This document shows positions 53,105-63,000 of a DNA stretch of 64,000 nt, piece after piece. The translations under genes and the position numbers were made by a program. Within the stretch, counting starts at the first letter, position 1, and each line of letters starts with the position of its first letter. The DNA lies in the NCBI RefSeq assembly GCF_002858765.1, contig NZ_PJRP01000011.1:177060-241059 (forward strand), written 5' to 3'. Origin of the DNA: Cupriavidus pauculus (lineage in GTDB: Bacteria; Pseudomonadota; Gammaproteobacteria; Burkholderiales; Burkholderiaceae). The notes beneath the pieces are model-generated. The model was given only the letters and a program-made list of their open reading frames with translations. It was not told where the DNA came from and did not search any database.

Positions 53105-54049
53105 ATGACCACCCTCACGCAAGACCAAATCGACATCGTCAAAGAAGCCCTCGTATCTAAGCAATGGGTTACCACGGGCCTAGTCCAACGTACGCTGAAG
53201 TTGTCCCACACGGCTGCCGAGGCCGCCCTGGATGTCCTGCAACACGAGGGCATCGTGACACCCCACCAAGATGGAGTTCGTCGCTTAGCCGTTGATCTCC
53301 AAAAGGGTGACACCCCCGCCCGTATCGCCTTTATTCGGAACGTCTTCGAGTCCGTGCGCTATTTCTACGAGATGTGGGAAGAGGACAACAACGGCGATAC
53401 AAGGGTCATAGAGCTGCCGCGTCCCTCCAAGAAAATCGGCGGCCTTCAGCTTCGCCAACTCGTGCTCGAGGAGTGTTTCCGGGCGCGCGGCATGGGCTTG
53501 CTCGAGGCATCGGTGACCCTTGTCGAGTGCTGCAAAGACCGCGGCCTTGCGCCGGCCGTCGGCGACGATGACCTTTCGGAGCTGGTGGTCATGTGCAATA
53601 CCAACCAGCGGCCGTTCGCCGCCGTGCACGATATGCCCGTACGCCGGGCTCGGGCCCTCGACCGGCTGATGCGCTATTTGATGCTACGCGGCACAGACGC
53701 CGACACCCGTTCCTTCGACTACTTCCTCAACGGCGTCCACAAAGTCCCGATGGGCCAAGGTAGAGATGGCAGTGGCCACCACGAGCATGTTGTGCCTCTC
53801 CATTACATCAAGAAGCACTGCCTCGCGGCCTTGTCGACGGGGCGCACATCCGAGCAGATCAATGCCGACATCCTTCGGTTCTTGACTATCGTCAGGATCA
53901 CAAAAGCGCAGCGCGGCCGCCTCGACCTGAGCGTTGCATCGGGAGGCCTTGGGCTGCAGACAGAAATGCCGGAGCCTTGGTGCCCTGTTGACGGTGACAT
54001 CTTCGCGCGGCTGCACCGCGCAGAAATTGAGTTCGATATGGTGGACTGA
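53105..54049 (+). CDS. Winged-helix protein with HNH-like C-terminus
   Basis: A 314-residue protein. The N-terminal 60 residues read like an FtsK-gamma type winged helix (IDIVKEALVSKQWVTTGLVQRTLKLSHTAAEAALDVLQHEGIVTPHQDGVRRL). The middle is helical and unrecognised. The C-terminal part has GHHEHVVPLHYIKKHCLAALSTG, which resembles the first His strand of HNH-type nucleases, followed by ILRFLTIVRITKAQRGRLD. A nuclease role is possible but the full HNH set is not clear. It is transcribed alone between the two 46-bp repeats and ends in a good terminator. Confidence 0.65.
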   Translation: MTTLTQDQIDIVKEALVSKQWVTTGLVQRTLKLSHTAAEAALDVLQHEGIVTPHQDGVRRLAVDLQKGDTPARIAFIRNVFESVRYFYEMWEEDNNGDTRVIELPRPSKKIGGLQLRQLVLEECFRARGMGLLEASVTLVECCKDRGLAPAVGDDDLSELVVMCNTNQRPFAAVHDMPVRRARALDRLMRYLMLRGTDADTRSFDYFLNGVHKVPMGQGRDGSGHHEHVVPLHYIKKHCLAALSTGRTSEQINADILRFLTIVRITKAQRGRLDLSVASGGLGLQTEMPEPWCPVDGDIFARLHRAEIEFDMVD

Positions 54050-54063
54050 TCGTCAGAGCAAAA

Positions 54064-54098
54064 AAGCCCTCGCAAACACGTTCACGGGGGCTTCTTTG
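54064..54098 (+). terminator. Rho-independent terminator
   Basis: AAGCCC(T)CG and C(G)GGGGCTT arms with a 14-nt loop and a CTTCTTT tail, 15 bases after the stop at 54049; a run of six A precedes it, so it may work in both directions. Confidence 0.7.
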
Positions 54099-54432
54099 GG
54101 GTCGACGACACGACTGACGCCGTCGACGCAGATTTCTGGTGGCCACTGAGGGAATCGAGGGGCTGCTTCCGTTGGCGATCCGCATATAAGGCACCTTCAA
54201 ACGTTGAGCTTTAAACTAAGGAATCGAATATTGCTGAACGCTGTCCGTTGAACCGGACGTACGGTGCCGTGAGGTGAACGCAGCTGTAGCGCTGGCATGC
54301 AGCTCTTCGGAATATCATTCCGACCTACGCCCAGCATTTAATATACATTGCGGACACATCGATTCGATGTGGCTGTTGCACATGTCGCGCGTATTATTGC
54401 GGAATGGCCGAGTTTCTTACGCTGCAGCCTTA
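54099..54432. other. Right edge of the accessory island
   Basis: No gene recognised. It contains the second 46-bp repeat (54309-54354); after it the sequence returns to GC-rich siderophore genes. No tRNA seen. Confidence 0.4.
54309..54354. repeat. Diverged 46-bp direct repeat, right copy
   Basis: CGGAAT-ATC-ATTCCG is a perfect interrupted palindrome, followed by ACCTACGCCCAGCATTTAATATACATTGCGG; the partner copy is at 52631-52676. Confidence 0.6.
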
Positions 54433-54960
54433 TCAATCTGCAAGGACTGCAACCATGCAAAGCGCAAGGGCGACGCGTGCGTCGCGTAGCATGAAGTTGA
54501 TCAGCGTTGCCGACACGCCCAGTTGCTTGGCAATCTCGGTCTGCGTCTTTTCCTGGAAGTAGTAGCTGGAAAACGCCTCACAGGTACGGGCTGGCAGCGT
54601 TGCCAGCGCCGCCAGCAACCCGCGTAGCTCCTGCTGCGCGATGGCCGCACGCTCGGGCGAGCTCGTGGCGCCGGGAACATCCTCACCTGCTTCTTCGGGG
54701 GCGAAAATTCGGTTCTCCACCTGCTGGCGTCGGTAGTGGTCCAGTGCCAGGTTCTTCACGACCTGGGTAATGTAGCTCGTCTGCGAGCGCATATGCTTCG
54801 GGCACGAGTTACAGCACTTCAAGTAGGCGTCGTGCACGATATCTTCGGCCTGTCCCGCGCAGCCAACGATGCGGGCGGCAACGTTGACGAGGTGAGGGCG
54901 GTGCGAAATGAACACCTGCTCGATCATCGGCGGTGTAACTTCGGCGGTCATCGTTGACAT
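54433..54960 (-). CDS. ECF sigma factor, FecI/siderophore type
   Basis: A 175-residue sigma-70 family protein: region 2 (HLVNVAARIVGCAGQAEDIVHDAYLKC, SYITQVVKNLALDHYRR) and region 4 (LRGLLAALATLPARTCEAFSSYYFQEKTQTEIAKQLGVSATLINFMLRDA). ECF factors of this type switch on siderophore biosynthesis under iron limitation. The start at 54960 (MSTMTAEV) is preferred over the 337-codon frame, which runs through the promoter. It is divergent from the phosphopantetheinyl transferase. No FecR-type anti-sigma gene lies next to it, suggesting control by its own iron-regulated expression. Confidence 0.88.
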   Translation of the reverse strand: MSTMTAEVTPPMIEQVFISHRPHLVNVAARIVGCAGQAEDIVHDAYLKCCNSCPKHMRSQTSYITQVVKNLALDHYRRQQVENRIFAPEEAGEDVPGATSSPERAAIAQQELRGLLAALATLPARTCEAFSSYYFQEKTQTEIAKQLGVSATLINFMLRDARVALALCMVAVLAD

Positions 54961-55112
54961 GGCTCGGCGGCGGGGCGGGTCGGAGAGGCGACTGCGAGAG
55001 ATACAACGGGCGACGCCAGGAGCGCCGCCCGTTGCGCTATTTGCGGCGCTGCCCCGTGTGCAACGCAGCATCACCGGGCGACCACAGGCAGTAAACTTAA
55101 TAGAAATACGAA

Positions 55113-55132
55113 TGATTCGCAATTGCGAATCA
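55113..55132. promoter_or_regulatory. Perfect 20-bp palindrome, candidate Fur box
   Basis: TGATTCGCAATTGCGAATCA is fully self-complementary, in the divergent interval between the ECF sigma factor and the phosphopantetheinyl transferase. The TGATTC-type half-sites and position fit a Fur operator for a siderophore locus, though the core departs from the classic GATAATGATAATCATTATC. Confidence 0.65.
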
Positions 55133-55200
55133 CGCAACACAGGGTTAAATTTGGCTTTATTGCCAGGATTGGCGCCGTCTACAGGGAAATCAGCGTGGCC

Positions 55201-55938
55201 ATGCCCGAACCGGTAACCCCACTTCAGGGGCAGGTATTTCCACTTGGCGTACGCATCTGGTTGGTGCGGTGCGCCGATGTGCCGCCCGAATCGATGGCGT
55301 GCCTGTCGCGCGAGGAGTGCTTGCGCCACGCGGCGTTGCGCCAGCCAGCCGACCAGCGCCGTTTTGCCGCGACGCGCGCGGCATTGCGCGGATTGCTGGG
55401 CCAGGAACTCGGAATCGCCCCGGCTGCAGTACGTTTCGGGACCCACCCGCGCGGCAAGCCGTTTGTAGAGTCATCAACAGATGGAACGCCCGATGCGTCA
55501 CACATTGTCTTCAACGCCAGTCATGCCGGCGACTACGCGTTGATCGCCATCGGTCGGCTGGACGACACGGACAAGGGCACAGGGTTGGGCATCGATATCG
55601 AATGGACCGACGCGCAGGTCGACATCGACGGACTCGCACCGCTGGTGCTGAGCCCCGTCGAGGTGGCGCGGCTGCCAGGCGGCCACACCGAGAGGCGCGC
55701 GGCGTTCTACCGGATCTGGACGGCCAAAGAAGCCTTCTTCAAGGCCGTGGGCGACGGCATCGGCGACCAGTTGCCCTGCGTCTCCGTTTGGCCTCCCGCG
55801 TGCGGCGAGGATGTCCTGACAGCAATGTCCAGCGATGCCCGCCTGGCGACGTGGGCGCAACGCATGACGCTGCACGGCGTCGAAGTCCCCGACGGCTACG
55901 TCGCCACGCTCGCCGTGTTTCGCGGCACCGGGGGCTAA
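55201..55938 (+). CDS. Sfp-type 4'-phosphopantetheinyl transferase
   Basis: A 245-residue enzyme that transfers phosphopantetheine from CoA to carrier domains. Conserved motifs: FNASHAGDYALIA near 102, the Mg-binding GIDIEW near 127, and RIWTAKEAFFKAVGDGIGD near 172-190. It will activate the ACP and PCP domains of the NRPS coded downstream. A GTG at 55195 is an alternative start with AGGGA seven bases upstream; the frame to 55123 lies inside the operator and is not used. First gene of the plus-strand siderophore operon. Confidence 0.92.
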   Translation: MPEPVTPLQGQVFPLGVRIWLVRCADVPPESMACLSREECLRHAALRQPADQRRFAATRAALRGLLGQELGIAPAAVRFGTHPRGKPFVESSTDGTPDASHIVFNASHAGDYALIAIGRLDDTDKGTGLGIDIEWTDAQVDIDGLAPLVLSPVEVARLPGGHTERRAAFYRIWTAKEAFFKAVGDGIGDQLPCVSVWPPACGEDVLTAMSSDARLATWAQRMTLHGVEVPDGYVATLAVFRGTGG

Positions 55939-56015
55939 ATTTCCGCGCCGGCTGAATCGTCTTGCAAGTACACGCAGCCCATGCGGGCCGCCATGCCTAC
56001 AGAAAGGACGAGCCA

Positions 56016-56234
56016 ATGCCATTCGATCGCGAAGACACCGTGTTCCACGTTGTGGTCAACCATGAAGAGCAGTATTCGATCTGGCCGGAGTACAAGGAGA
56101 TCCCGCAGGGTTGGCGCGCGGTCGGCGTCACCGGACCGAAGGCCGCCTGCCTGGCGCACATCGAGCAGGTCTGGACCGACATGCGTCCGCTGAGCCTGCG
56201 CCAGAAAATGCAGGCGCAGGGCCAGGGCCTCTGA
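56016..56234 (+). CDS. MbtH-like NRPS chaperone
   Basis: A 72-residue protein with the family core: FDREDTVFHVVVNHEEQYSIWPEYKEIPQGWRAVG, then CLAHIEQVWTDMRPLSLRQ. The conserved Ser, Leu/Ile and two Trp that contact adenylation domains are present. It is required for solubility or activity of A domains in many NRPSs. AAAGGA six bases before the ATG supports this start over a Met 18 codons upstream. Confidence 0.95.
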   Translation: MPFDREDTVFHVVVNHEEQYSIWPEYKEIPQGWRAVGVTGPKAACLAHIEQVWTDMRPLSLRQKMQAQGQGL

Positions 56235-56253
56235 ACCCCGACGGTTGGCCTGC

Positions 56254-56958
56254 ATGCGTCTGTTCTGCCTGCCGTACTCAGGCGCGAGCGCGATGGTGTA
56301 CCTGCGCTGGCGTCGTGCCATCCCGTCCTGGGTCAGCGTTCACCCGTTGGAATTGCCGGGGCGCGGTGCGCGCCGCGACGAGCCGTTCGCGCAGCATATC
56401 GAGGCGCTCGCGCAGGCTTTGGCGGACCAGATCGGCGATACGGTGGCGCAGCCGTATGCGTTGTTCGGCCACAGCATGGGCGCGCTGCTGGCGTACGAGC
56501 TGGCCCACGTACTGGCAGCGCGCGGCTTGCCGCCACCGGCGGTGACGTTCGTATCGGGCGCCGAAGCCCCGGCATGCCGCGACCCGGACAAGCATGCGCG
56601 CGAGCGCTCCGACGACGAACTGCGCGAGTTGCTGCGAGACCTGGGCGGCACGTCGGACATAGCGCTGCAGAGCGACGAACTCATGGACATGGTGTTGCCC
56701 GTGCTGCGGGCCGACCTTCGCATGTGCGGCCGCTATCGACCACCCGTGCGTGCGCCGCTGCATGGGGCGGTGCATGTGTTCGGCGGACGCGATGACGCGC
56801 CGTCGGCTGCCGCGTTGGACGCGTGGCGCAGGGAAACCCGCGCGACGTGCGCCGTGGAGATGTTCGACGGCGGCCACTTCTTCGTCCATCAGCAGGAAGC
56901 ACGCCTCCTCAGGTGTATCGAGGCGGCGCTTCATCCCACTCTCCAAACGACCTCCTAG
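56254..56958 (+). CDS. Type II thioesterase
   Basis: A 234-residue alpha/beta hydrolase: LFCLPYSGASAMVYLRWRR at the start, nucleophile GHSMGALLAYELA (Ser near 74), acid near VFGGRDDAPS (about 180) and His in GGHFFVHQQ (about 207). Family members clear mis-primed or stalled intermediates from NRPS carrier domains. It lies between MbtH and the NRPS, the usual setting. The ATG is chosen over a TTG three codons earlier. Confidence 0.9.
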   Translation: MRLFCLPYSGASAMVYLRWRRAIPSWVSVHPLELPGRGARRDEPFAQHIEALAQALADQIGDTVAQPYALFGHSMGALLAYELAHVLAARGLPPPAVTFVSGAEAPACRDPDKHARERSDDELRELLRDLGGTSDIALQSDELMDMVLPVLRADLRMCGRYRPPVRAPLHGAVHVFGGRDDAPSAAALDAWRRETRATCAVEMFDGGHFFVHQQEARLLRCIEAALHPTLQTTS

Positions 56959-57027
56959 GCGGCGCGGCATCGCGTCGACAGCATTCCCGCACGGCCACGG
57001 CTGCGCGGGCAGGAAACAGGTGACCTC

Positions 57028-60000
57028 ATGAAACACAGCACAGGCCCGACCGGTGGTTTTGCCGATATCCTCACCGCCCATGCCGAGACACGCGCCGACG
57101 TGGTGGCGCTGCGCTTCCTGGCCGACCAGGGCGATGCCGTGGCCACGCTGACCTATGCGCAATTGGCGCGTCGCGCGCGAGCCATCGCGGCGGCCATGCA
57201 CGCGCATGCGCCGCCGGGCGAGCGCGCGCTGTTGCTGTTTCCTAGCGGCCCCGACTATGTCGCCGCGTTCTTCGGGTGCCTCTATGCGGGCATCATCGCG
57301 GTGCCCGCCTATCCGCCGGAATCGGCCCGGCCGCAGGCGTTGGCGCGCATTGTCTCGATCCTGCACGATGCGTCACCGCGCCTGGTGCTGACCACCGCAG
57401 CCCTGCAGCCCGCTATCGAGGCGGCGCTGCAGGCCACGGGTGGCACCTGCCGCGTGATGGCCGTCGACGCCGTCGACGATGCCTGGGCAGACACCTATCG
57501 TCCCGTGCCGGGCACCGAGCCCGTTGCCTTCCTCCAGTACACCTCCGGGTCAACCGCACAGCCCAAGGGCGTGATGGTGACCCATGACAACCTGCGCGCC
57601 AACGAGGCCGCCATCCGGCACGGCTTTGGCATCGATGCCGGCGACACCATCGTGAGCTGGCTGCCGCTCTATCACGACATGGGCCTGATCGGCGGGCTGC
57701 TGCAGCCGATCTATAGCGGGGTGCCGGTGGTGCTGATGTCGCCGCAACGCTTTCTGCAGCGTCCGCTATGCTGGCTCGAAGCGATTGCCGCCTACGGCGG
57801 GACGGTTAGCGGCGGGCCGGATTTTGCGTATCGCCTCTGCGCGGAGCGGATCCCCGACGCTGCCGTTGCAGGCCTGGACCTGAGCCGCTGGCGCGTGGCG
57901 TTCTCCGGGTCCGAACCGGTACGCGCCGATACGCTGCGTGCCTTTGCCGAGCGATTTGCATCGGCAGGGTTCCAGTCGACCGCGGTCTACCCGTGCTACG
58001 GCCTGGCCGAGGCCACGTTGTTCGTCAGCGGCGGGCAGCGTGGCGAAGGGCTGCGCACGCTGCGGCTAGACAGGCATGCGCTCGCCGAAGGCCACGCCGT
58101 GCTCGCCGACGTTCAGGCCGGCACACCCGATGACGGGGAGTTCACCGAGCTTGCTGATTGCGGCGCGGTGGCGCCGGGACACGCCATCCGCATTGCGCAT
58201 CCCGACACGGGTGACGCCTGTGCCGACGGCGTGATGGGCGAGATCTGGGCCGCCGGCGATTCCATCGCATCGGGCTACTGGCGCAATGCAGACGCCACGG
58301 ATGCCGCGTTCCCCGAGCGCGACGGCCACCGCTGGCTGCGTACCGGTGACCTCGGTTTTGTCGCGGACGGACGGCTGTTCATCGGCGGTCGCCAGAAGGA
58401 CATGATCATCGTGCGTGGCCAGAACCATTATCCGCAGGATGTGGAAGCGGCGGTGGAGCGCGAGGTAGAGGTTGTCCGCAAGGGGCGCGTGGCAGCGTTC
58501 GCCATCACGCTCGACGGCGAGGAGGGCATTGGCGTGGCGGCCGAGGTGGGGCGTGGCGTGCAAAAGCTAGTGCCGCCCCAGACGCTGGCGGCAGCCATCG
58601 CCCAGGCCGCGGCCCAGGCGCATGGCGAGCCGGCGCGGGTAGTCGTGCTGCTCCAGGCCGGCGGCATGCCCAAGACATCCAGCGGCAAGCTCCAGCGGCA
58701 GGCGTGCCGGCGCGGCTGGCAGGACGGCAATCTCGATGCCTATGCCGTGTTCGAAAACGGCCGTCAGGCCGGTGCGATGAATCACGTTGCTCCGCCGGCC
58801 ACCTCCACGGTAGCCACCGGGCTATCGGCGGTCGAGGCGGCTGTCGCGGCGATCTGGTCGGACGTTCTGCAATCGCCCGCACTCCAGCCCACCGACAACT
58901 TCTTCGCCGTTGGCGGCAGTTCATTGGCAGCGGCGCGTATTCTGGCGCGTATCGACGAAACGCTTGGCGTGCGCCTGTCGCTGGGCCTGTTCTTCGATGC
59001 CCCCGAGCTGCGTGCGTTTGCGGCAGCGGCCGGACAGGCCGGCGCAAGCGTGGGCGCGGCGCCGGGCACAAACAGCGCCAGGACGCATGACGTGCCAGCC
59101 GACACGCCACCACGGCACGGCGATTTCCCTTTGTCGCCGGCGCAGCGCCGTCTGTGGTTCCTGGCACAGCTGGAGCCGGCAAGCCCCGCGTACCACATCG
59201 CCGGGGCGCTGCACGTGCGCGGCGTGCTGGACCGGCGCGCCCTGGAGGCGGCTTTCGCACGGCTGGTGCAGCGGCATGAGAGCCTGCGCACCACGTTCCA
59301 CGAGATTGACGGCGAGGCAGTGCAGCGCGTGCATGCCTCGCTGATGCCCGCCATCACGTTCGAAGGCGCGTCGGCATCCGCATCGGGCGTTGACGAGGCA
59401 GGTTGGATCGAACACCAGATGCGCAGCCCGTTCGACCTGCCGGCAGGCCCGCTGCTACGCGTTGCGGTACGTGTGCACGACGCCGGGACCGCCACGCTGG
59501 TGCTGACGGTGCACCATCTCGTGGCCGACGGCTGGTCAATGAACGTGCTGGTTGGCGAATTCTCCGCGCTCTATCGGGAGGCCTGCGGTGCCGGCGCGGC
59601 GGGCCTGCCACCGCTCGTGCAGCAGTATGCGGACCACGCGGTCGCGGAGATTGCCCGAACCGGGCAGGCCCCGCTGGCCGGTGCCAGCCGCATGGAATGG
59701 TGGCGATCCTACCTGGGCGACGACCACACACCGCTGGCCATGCCCGCGGATTTCTCCCCGCCCGCGCGGCCGCAGCATCGGGCCGGTACGCTGGCGTTCG
59801 CGCTTCCGCCGGCACTGCATGCGGCGTTGCGGCGGTGTGCCGAACGCGAACGCGTCACGCTCTTCATGGTGCTGATGGCGGGCTTCCAGGTCCTGCTGCA
59901 ACGCTATTGCCGGCAGGACGCCATTCGGGTGGGGGTGCCGGTGGCCAACCGTTACGCGCGGCAACTGGAGTCCGTGATCGGCTTCTTTGTCGATACGCGC

Positions 60001-63000
60001 GTCGTGCACACCGTGCTGGGCGGCGCCGAGTCGTTCTCCGCGCTGGTGCAGCGCATCAAGGCCGGCCAGCTCGATGCCGACCGCCATGGCGACGTGGCCT
60101 TCGAACAACTGGTGGAGGCGTTGCAGCCTGAGCGCGGCCATGACCATCATCCTCTGTTCCAGGCCATGCTCAACCTGCAGCAGCGCGACCTGGCACCCCT
60201 CCGCACGCTGCCGGACCTGGCCGTGGAGGCGGTGACGCAGCCCGTGACGCATGCCAAGGTCGGCCTGTACCTCAATGTCGAGGAGGATACGGAAGCGGGC
60301 ACGCTTGGTGCAACGTTGCACTATGCCAGCGAGCGTTTCAGCGCAGCGTCGATGCAGGGCTTTCGCGACAACCTGCTGGACCTGCTGCAGGCGCTGGCCG
60401 ACCAGCCGGAACGCCCGGTTGGCAGCCATGCGCTGGCATCGGTCACGCGGCGGGAAGTGGTGCAGGCTTGGTCCCAAGGGCGCGCGCTCCAGGCAGGCGA
60501 GGCGTGGGTACACGAGCGTATCGCTGCGCAGGCTGCCCTGGCGCCGGACGCCGTGGCGGTGATCGACGGCGCCCATCGGCTGCACTACGGCGCACTGGAC
60601 GCGCAAGCCATTGCGCTGGCCTGCCGCCTGCGTGCCCAGGGCGTGGGCCCCGACGACCGCGTGGCGATCGTGCTCGGCCGCGGCGTGCAGGCGGTGGTCG
60701 CGGTGCTGGCCACGCTGAAGGCCGGGGCTGCCTACGTGCCGATTGATATTGAGTATCCCGCCGGACGGCGCCGCGACATGCTGGATGATGCCGCCGTGAC
60801 GTGCGTGCTGACCGATGCCGGGCATGTGGCGGAACTGGCCGCCCAGCACGGCGTGCCGGTGCTGGCCGTGGAAGACGCGACGGCGCAATCCGGCCCCGCC
60901 ATGCCGCCGCCGGCCACGCTGGCCGCCGACCACCTCGCCTATGTGATCTATACCTCGGGTTCCACGGGCCGTCCGAAAGGGGCGGCCAACACGCATGGCG
61001 CGCTGCGTAGCCGGCTGGCGTGGATGCAGGCCGAGTACGGCATGGGGGCCGATGACGCCGTGCTTTTCAAGACGCCGTTCAGCTTTGATGTGTCCGTCTG
61101 GGAGATCCTGCTGCCGCTGATGTCGGGCGGCCGCGTGGTGGTGGCTGCGCCGGCAGAGCATCGCGATCCGCAGCGCCTGTGCGAGCTGGTGCGTGCGCAT
61201 GGCGTGACCACCGTGCACTTCGTGCCGTCGATGCTGCAGCTCTGGATCGAGGAGCCTGGATTGGCCGCGTGCAGTACGCTGCGCCGGGTGTTTTCCGGCG
61301 GCGAGGCGCTGTCGCCGGCTTTGTGCGTCCGGGTGCTGCACGCGCTGCCGAATGTGCGCTTCGACAATCGCTATGGGCCCAGCGAGGCGACGATCAATGC
61401 CACATGGTGGCGCTGCGATGGGGCGACGCCCGCCCTGACACGCGTGCCCATCGGCACGCCGATTCCCGACAGCGCTGTGCGTATCCTCGATGCGCGGCTC
61501 AATCCCGTGCCGCCCGGGGTGCCTGGCGAGCTGTATCTTGGCGGCGAGGGGGTTGCGCGCGGCTATATGGGGCGCCCGGCACAGACGGCTGAGCGTTTCG
61601 TGGCTGACCCGCTGGCAACGCGGCCGGGTGCGCGTCTCTATCGCACCGGCGACCTGGCCCGCTGGCGCGAAGACGGTGTGATCGAATACCTGGGCCGGAT
61701 CGATGACCAGGTGAAACTGCGCGGGCTGCGCATCGAACTGGGGGAAATCGAGGCCCAGCTCCAGGCGTTGCCAGGCATCACGGCGGCAGCGGTGCGTGTC
61801 TGCGGCGAGCCGGGCCGCGAGCGACTGGCCGGCTATGTGGCCGCCGAGGCCGCCGAGGCCGCACAGGACCATGCCCGGCCCGCAGCGCTGCGCGCGGCGC
61901 TGGCGCAACGGTTGCCCGACTACATGGTGCCGGCCGTGATCCTGGTGATGCCCAGCCTGCCGCGCCTGCCCAGCGGCAAGATCGACCGTCGCGCGTTGCC
62001 GGACATCGGCGCCGAAGCGCCGGCGGGGGTGCGCCGCCTGCCGCAGGCGCCGGAGGCGCTTGCCATCGCGGGCATCTGGCAGCAGATCCTCCAGGTGCCG
62101 GAAGTGGGCCTGGATGACGACTTCTTCGCGCTGGGCGGCCATTCGCTGCTGGCCATGCAGGTGGTGTCGCGTGTGCGCGCCGCGTTTGACGTGGCACTGC
62201 CGCTGCGCGCGCTGTTCGATGCGCCGGTGCTGGAAGACTTTGCCGCATGCGTGTGCGCGGCAGTGGAGGCCGGCCAGCCGACCGACGCGCCCGCGCTCGT
62301 GCCAGTGGCGCGCGATGCGGACCTGCCGCTTTCGCATTCGCAGGAGCGCATGTGGTTCCTGTGGCGCAGCGAGCCCGACGGCGTGGCCTATAACGTGGGC
62401 GGCGCCGTGCGCCTGACGGGCACGCTCGATGCGCCCGCCTTGCAGCGTGCGCTCGACGCGCTGCTGCTACGCCACGAATCGCTCCGCACTACGTTCCCGG
62501 CCGTGGGCGGCGTGCCCGTGCAACGTATCGCCGCTGCACCGGATGTGCGGATCGCGCAGGTCGACCTGCGCGGGTTGCCGGCGTCCGGCCGACCCGATGC
62601 GCTGGACCGGCTGGCCGATACCGAGGCCAACACGCCGTTCGACCTCGAACGGGGACCGCTGCTGCGGATGACCCTGGTGGCGGAGGCCGACGCGCAGCAC
62701 GTGTTGCTGGTGACCATCCACCATATCGTGTCCGAAGGCTGGGCCATGGACGTCTTTGCGGAGGAATTTGCCACGCTGTACGGGGCGATGGTCGTGGGGG
62801 ACGACGCCATCGCTGCCTTGCCGCCCCTGCCCGTGCAGTACGCCGACTACGCGGTGTGGCAGCGCAAGTGGCTGGCATCGGGCGAACGCGCGCGGCAGCT
62901 CGACTACTGGCGCACACGGCTCGGCAACGAGCACCCGGTGCTCGAGCTACCGTCGGATCGTCCGCGCCAGGCGGTGCAGAGCACGCGTGGTGACATCTAC

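Noticed and set aside
56278..57366. 362-codon minus-strand open frame
   Set aside because: Antisense to the thioesterase and the NRPS start, which carry clear catalytic motifs.
59536..62337. 933-codon open frame on the minus strand
   Set aside because: It lies wholly inside the NRPS; its His/Arg/Gln-rich composition is the mirror of GC-rich codons and it has no domain.
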